NCBI GenBank assembly: GCA_050329975.1
Contig: JBHJOG010000271.1
Coordinates: 1 to 9,395, forward strand
DNA: 9,395 bases
Reading direction: 5' to 3'
DNA from: CALKHQ01 sp050329975
Lineage (GTDB): Bacteria > Pseudomonadota > Alphaproteobacteria > CALKHQ01
Position 1 is the first letter of the stretch. Each line of letters starts with the position of its first letter. Below the pieces are notes generated by a model, which was not told the origin of the DNA, did no database searches, and saw nothing but the letters and a program-made list of their open reading frames with translations. Of this stretch, positions 7,162 to 9,395 are shown one piece after another. The position numbers were made by a program, and so were the translations under genes.

Positions 7162-8119
7162 ATGGGCGCGAGCTATTCGAGCGATCTGCGCGATCGGGTT
7201 GTTGCCTTGGTTGATGGGGGCCAGTCGCGTCGGGCGGCGGCGCGGCGCTTTGCTGTAAGCGAGAGCTTTGCGGTGAAGCTGGTGCAGCGGCGGGCCGCGA
7301 CCGGCTCGACGGCGCCGGCGCGCCAGGGGCGGCCGCCCGGCAGCGGCCGGCTGTCGGCCTGTCTCGATTTTCTGATTGCGCGGGTGGAGGCGAAGCCCGA
7401 CATCAGCATGCCGGAGCTGGCTGCGGTGCTGGCGGCCGAGCGCGGGGTGACGGCGCATCCGGCCTCGCTGTCGCGTCTGCTGTGCCGGGCCGGCTACACA
7501 TATAAAAAAATCGCTGCTGGCGGCCGAATGCGCCCGCGCCGACATCCGTGACAGGCGCCGGGTCTGGATCGAGCGGCGCCAGCCCCGCATGGCGCTGGAG
7601 CCGCATCGCCTGGTCTTCCTCGACGAGACCGCCGTCACCACCCGGCTGACGCGCTTGCGCGGCCGCGCGCCCAAAGGCCAGCGCCTGAGGGCCTCGGCCC
7701 CGTTCGGGCGCTGGCAAACCCAGACCTTCATCGCCGGCCTGCGCTGCTGGGGCCTGACCGCCCCCTGGATCGTCGACGGCGCCATGGACCGCACCGCCTT
7801 CGACCTCTATGTCGAAACCCAGCTCGCCCCCACCCTGCAACCCGGCGACGTGGTCATCCTCGACAACCTGTCGGTCCACAACAGCCCGCGCGCCGCCCAG
7901 ATCCTCAAGGAGCGCGGCGCCTGGCTCCTGTTCCTGCCCCAGTACTCGCCCGATCTCAATCCGATCGAACAGGCCTTCGCAAAACTCAAGGCCCACCTGC
8001 GCAAGACCGCAGCCCGAACCTATGACGCTCTATGGAAGGCTGTTGGCGATATCTGCAACCTCGTCAGCACAGCCGAATGCTGGAACTACTTCAAACACGC
8101 AGGATATGCGTCCGATTAA
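7162..8119 (+). CDS. IS630-family transposase, two frames joined at an A7 run
   Basis: The DDE transposase is read in two frames. The first part (7162-7509, closed by TGA at 7551 if no shift occurs) is an N-terminal helix-turn-helix DNA-binding domain beginning MGASYSSDLRDRVVALVDGG, with ATG preceded by GGAGG at 6 nt. The second part is read from TCG at 7511, one base further on, to TAA at 8119, giving a 318-aa joined product. The catalytic triad is D154 (VFLDET), D234 (VVILDNLSVHNS) and E269 (PDLNPIEQAF). The last two are 34 residues apart, the DD34E pattern of the IS630/Tc1 group. The second frame has no good independent start before the first Asp. Either the cell shifts frame at AAAAAAA (7504-7510), or this copy carries a one-base expansion; six A would restore a single frame. 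Function therefore depends on slippage. Confidence 0.88.
7504..7510 (+). other. A7 slippery run at the transposase frame change
   Basis: Seven A (TAT AAA AAA ATC in the first frame) sit exactly where protein similarity moves from the first frame (GYTYKK) to the second (KKSLLAAE). The change is +1, or equally -2. Ribosomal or polymerase slippage here could make the full transposase. A simple replication-slippage mutation is the alternative. Confidence 0.7.
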
Positions 8120-8120
8120 A

Positions 8121-8132
8121 GGCTCGATGCTT
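8121..8132 (-). repeat. Right terminal inverted repeat of the IS630 element
   Basis: GGCTCGATGCTT directly precedes TA at 8133-8134. Its reverse complement matches the left end at 9 of 12 bases. It lies 1 nt after the transposase stop codon. Confidence 0.7.
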
Positions 8133-8157
8133 TAGGGGCCGAAGCTGCAAGGAAATT

Positions 8158-8301
8158 CTACGGCGCCGGCAGCGGCACCGCGGGTCCAGACGTCCTGGTT
8201 TTCTCCCGCACTTGCGCGTGAAGTTGGTCAGCCACATAGAAACAGGCAATAGCCAGGCACAGGCTTGCTGCTGCGCCAATACCAAGAAAAGGAGGAACCA
8301 T
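8158..8301 (-). CDS. Tiny single-helix membrane protein (47 aa), function unknown
   Basis: This 47-aa frame begins MVPPFLGIGAAASLCLAIAC. It has one membrane helix (about residues 4-23), then a charged stretch (DQLHAQVREKTRTSG) and a Pro/Ala tail. It starts 6 nt after the stop of the 54-aa frame on the same strand, and no strong ribosome binding site of its own is seen, so translational coupling is likely. It ends 24 bp from the IS630 element and is not cut by it. Two adjacent tiny single-helix genes suggest a small membrane module of a mobile element (entry exclusion, lysis, toxin or transfer accessory), but no family is recognised and the length gives weak statistics. Confidence 0.45.
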   Translation of the reverse strand: MVPPFLGIGAAASLCLAIACFYVADQLHAQVREKTRTSGPAVPLPAP

Positions 8302-8307
8302 GTATAG

Positions 8308-8472
8308 CTATTGACCGTCGGTGGGAGTCGTCACCGCGGCTAACGCGATTGCTGCGACTGCAGCTCCGAAGAAATAGACCAAGCCAATCGCTCCCGAAGC
8401 AGCGCGACTGAAGTGATTCGCATACGATTTCGTCTTATCCGGGGAATATAGCAAACAGAATGCAGCAGACAT
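8308..8472 (-). CDS. Tiny single-helix membrane protein (54 aa), function unknown
   Basis: This 54-aa frame begins MSAAFCLLYSPDKTKSYANH and has one clear membrane helix at about 28-47 (Gly/Ala/Ile/Phe-rich), ending TTPTDGQ. Codon use is less GC-extreme than in the chromosomal genes to the left. An in-frame ATG three codons upstream (8481) is an alternative start; neither has a strong ribosome binding site. The polar N-terminus with Lys/Arg before the helix predicts the N-terminus inside. It is followed after 6 nt by the 47-aa frame. No family recognised. Confidence 0.45.
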   Translation of the reverse strand: MSAAFCLLYSPDKTKSYANHFSRAASGAIGLVYFFGAAVAAIALAAVTTPTDGQ

Positions 8473-8678
8473 GGATATCATAATCCGGTGCGGGCGTTCG
8501 GGTTCGGTGTAGCCCTACGTTCTCTGCCGCCCATTCGGGAGCGTCAAAAAGAGGCGGGGTTGTCCTGCCTGGACACCTTCCCGGAGAACCCGTGACAGCG
8601 CCGGGGCGATGCGCCACCTGCTGACGAGTAGGACGCGCGCCACGCAACGACGCTAGTTGATCGCGGAACCACGTCGCG
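8473..8678. other. Gap without a convincing gene
   Basis: About 200 bp between the 54-aa frame and the 99-aa gene. A minus-strand frame crosses it (8435-8800) but its translation is Arg/Pro/Thr-rich without a recognisable domain, and it overlaps the better-supported 99-aa gene. The gap holds a possible terminator hairpin at 8546-8577. It may also contain the promoter of the two tiny genes, but no clear boxes are visible. Confidence 0.4.
8546..8577 (-). terminator. Possible intrinsic terminator after the 99-aa gene
   Basis: On the minus strand GGTGTCC and GGACAACC pair into a 7-bp stem with one bulged A and a 5-nt loop (8558-8577), followed 7 nt later by five T (8546-8550 on the plus strand as A). 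The distance to the T-run is longer than usual. It would end transcription of the 99-aa gene about 100 nt after its stop. Confidence 0.35.
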
Positions 8679-8978
8679 TCAGAAGTCGTGTTTCGGGCCG
8701 CGAACGAGCGTGCTGCGCGCCAGTGGTTTCGGCTCAAGCTGGGCGTCCTCATAGAGCTGGGCCGCGCAGGGATAGGCTCCGGCACTGACGTAGCCGTCAA
8801 TCACTTCGCCCGCAGCACCGAAGACGACCACCGGACTGCCCTGCACATCGCAAGGTGTGAAATAAAGGCAGGCCGACTTGATGTGGGAGATGTTGTGTTT
8901 CCGAAAGAAATTGACGTCCTGATAAAACGCCTGAAAGAAATCTTCGATCGACATGAGTCCTGTATATTTTCCGCGCAT
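8679..8978 (-). CDS. Orphan 99-aa protein, function unknown
   Basis: This soluble-looking protein begins MRGKYTGLMSIEDFFQAFYQ. It has an N-terminal aromatic helix (residues 9-28), a His/Cys-containing middle (KHNISHIKSACLYFTPCD), and a beta-like stretch (GSPVVVFGAAGEVIDGYVSAG) followed by an acidic helix. Three Cys (37, 43, 70) and His29/His32 are visible but do not form a standard metal site. The ATG at 8978 has AGGA 8 nt upstream; a Met at residue 9 is less well placed. Codon use is less GC-rich than the left half of the window, which suggests acquisition by transfer. An AT-rich leader with spaced repeats lies upstream. I do not recognise the family. It could be an accessory protein of an integrative element or plasmid. 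Confidence 0.72.
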   Translation of the reverse strand: MRGKYTGLMSIEDFFQAFYQDVNFFRKHNISHIKSACLYFTPCDVQGSPVVVFGAAGEVIDGYVSAGAYPCAAQLYEDAQLEPKPLARSTLVRGPKHDF

Positions 8979-8980
8979 TA

Positions 8981-9062
8981 GTCTGTTCCTATGTAATTAA
9001 TGGTCACTATGCTGCTATTCTACGTTGTATTTTGTTAACAGATATATAACAGTACGGGCATG
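8981..9062 (-). promoter_or_regulatory. AT-rich upstream region of the 99-aa gene with spaced repeats
   Basis: This is the most AT-rich stretch of the window. It contains TAACAG twice, at 9036-9041 and 9047-9052 (11 bp apart, one helical turn), and the palindrome TGTTAACA at 9033-9040. On the minus strand CTGTTA is followed after 17 nt by TACAAC, a weak -35/-10 pair. The layout suits a promoter with a repeat-binding regulator for the 99-aa gene. No regulator gene is visible in the window. Confidence 0.35.
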
Positions 9063-9072
9063 ATAGGATTGC

Positions 9073-9096
9073 GGAGGGGCGCTTACGCGCCCCTCC
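9073..9096 (-). terminator. Perfect 10-bp hairpin after the WPHK-protein gene
   Basis: GGAGGGGCGC (9073-9082) and GCGCCCCTCC (9087-9096) pair perfectly around a 4-nt loop, starting 10 nt after the stop codon of the 94-aa gene. No T-run follows on the minus strand. Strength and position fit a transcription terminator that separates this gene from the 99-aa gene. Confidence 0.6.
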
Positions 9097-9106
9097 ATGC
9101 GGAATG

Positions 9107-9391
9107 CTAGAACGGGATTTCTTCGTCGGTGGCCTCACCGCGGGTATCGGTGCTTGCTTCCGCCCGTCCGTCTTCGTCCTGCTCCTTGGGCGGCATCAGG
9201 ACGATGCGGCCGTCGAAGTCGATGGGCAGCACGTTGACGAAGACCGTCATGCCCTCGCCGCTCTTGTGCGGCCAGACGCCGCCGAGGCGGGTCCAGAACT
9301 TGCGGCCGCGGCCCTGATCGGAAACGTGATAGGCGACGAAGGCCGGCGGGTTGGACGTGACCCTCGACGACAAGAATGAACTGTTCGGCAT
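9107..9391 (-). CDS. Small 'WPHK' mobile-element protein with SSB-like C-terminal tail
   Basis: This 94-aa protein has a beta-rich core with KFWTRLGGVWPHKSGEG (31-47), NVLPIDFDGRIVLMPP (53-68) and an acidic, low-complexity tail (69-94) ending DEEIPF. From memory, the core resembles a family of short uncharacterised proteins of alphaproteobacterial plasmids and integrative elements carrying the pattern W-T-R-x-G-x-x-W-P-H-K-x-G-x-G followed by L-P-x-D-G-R-I-V-L. The tail is nearly the acidic tip of single-stranded DNA-binding proteins (E. coli SSB ends DDDIPF), the part that docks RecQ, RecO, PriA, exonuclease I and HolC. A DNA-maintenance role is inferred from this. The ATG at 9391 follows an in-frame TGA, so the frame cannot begin earlier; the ribosome binding site is beyond the window edge and the first 12-15 residues are uncertain. 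Confidence 0.75.
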   Translation of the reverse strand: MPNSSFLSSRVTSNPPAFVAYHVSDQGRGRKFWTRLGGVWPHKSGEGMTVFVNVLPIDFDGRIVLMPPKEQDEDGRAEASTDTRGEATDEEIPF

Positions 9392-9395
9392 TCAG

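Larger units (their letters stand above)
7081..8132 (+). mobile_element. IS630-family insertion sequence, 1052 bp
   Basis: The element runs between two TA dinucleotides (7079-7080 and 8133-8134), as expected for IS630/Tc1 elements that duplicate a TA target. Its ends are imperfect 12-bp inverted repeats (9 of 12 match). Both ends also carry an AATCGG box inside the repeat (7102-7107 on the left; its reverse complement near 8112-8117 on the right). It contains one transposase gene split by a frameshift. The size is normal for the family. It sits between the end of the PhyH gene group and the accessory genes to the right, interrupting no recognisable gene. Confidence 0.85.

Noticed and set aside
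7403..7996. Long minus-strand open frames opposite the transposase
   Set aside because: They mirror the transposase coding strand, where the DD34E motif and helix-turn-helix are evident.
7589..8119. Second half of the transposase as an independent gene starting at ATG 7589
   Set aside because: That start has no ribosome binding site and would remove the DNA-binding domain. Similarity to family members continues upstream in the same frame to the A7 run.
8435..8800. Minus-strand open frame of 121 codons in the accessory region
   Set aside because: Its product is Arg/Pro/Thr-rich with no recognisable domain. It overlaps the better-supported 99-aa gene in another frame and has no convincing ribosome binding site.
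9031..9052. AT-rich stretch with repeats as a replication origin or att site
   Set aside because: Only two short repeats and no DnaA boxes, iteron array or flanking integrase are visible. A regulatory role is simpler.

Overview
The window is high-GC DNA with alphaproteobacterial gene content, probably Rhodospirillales-like. This is judged from the codon and GC usage, the divergent DUF2007 / polyprenyl synthase pair, and an IS630-type element of a kind common in Azospirillum relatives. No taxonomic marker such as rRNA is present, so the assignment is an inference.

Layout. (1) 1-3199, plus strand: the end of an exopolysaccharide locus. It holds a fused polysaccharide co-polymerase / bacterial tyrosine kinase (Wzc/ExoP type) followed 9 nt later by a secreted or membrane-anchored helical protein of unknown function. 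(2) 3200-4208, minus strand: two small single-helix membrane proteins of unknown function and a DUF2007 protein with its own terminator hairpin. They converge on the exopolysaccharide genes. (3) 4209-6994, plus strand: a sigma70-like promoter, a long-chain polyprenyl diphosphate synthase (quinone side chain), a DinB-like protein 10 bp downstream, then a phytanoyl-CoA-dioxygenase-family protein with its own ribosome binding site, closed by a hairpin. (4) 7081-8132: an IS630-family element bounded by TA dinucleotides and imperfect 12-bp inverted repeats. Its DD34E transposase is split by one extra A in an A7 run. (5) 8133-9395, minus strand, with a lower-GC stretch at about 8250-9060: accessory DNA resembling a plasmid, prophage or integrative element. 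It encodes two tiny single-helix proteins (54 and 47 aa), a 99-aa orphan protein with an AT-rich upstream region carrying 11-bp-spaced repeats, and a 94-aa 'WPHK' protein that ends in an SSB-like acidic tail (DEEIPF).

How the parts relate. The kinase and its neighbour probably control the length and export of a surface polysaccharide. The synthase makes the isoprenoid tail of ubiquinone, and the DinB and PhyH genes lie behind it without an obvious shared pathway. The IS marks the visible border between ordinary chromosomal genes on the left and accessory genes on the right.

I see no complete new multi-gene system. The least explained material is the right-hand accessory cluster, above all the small protein with the SSB-like C-terminus. 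No tRNA, rRNA or CRISPR array was seen.
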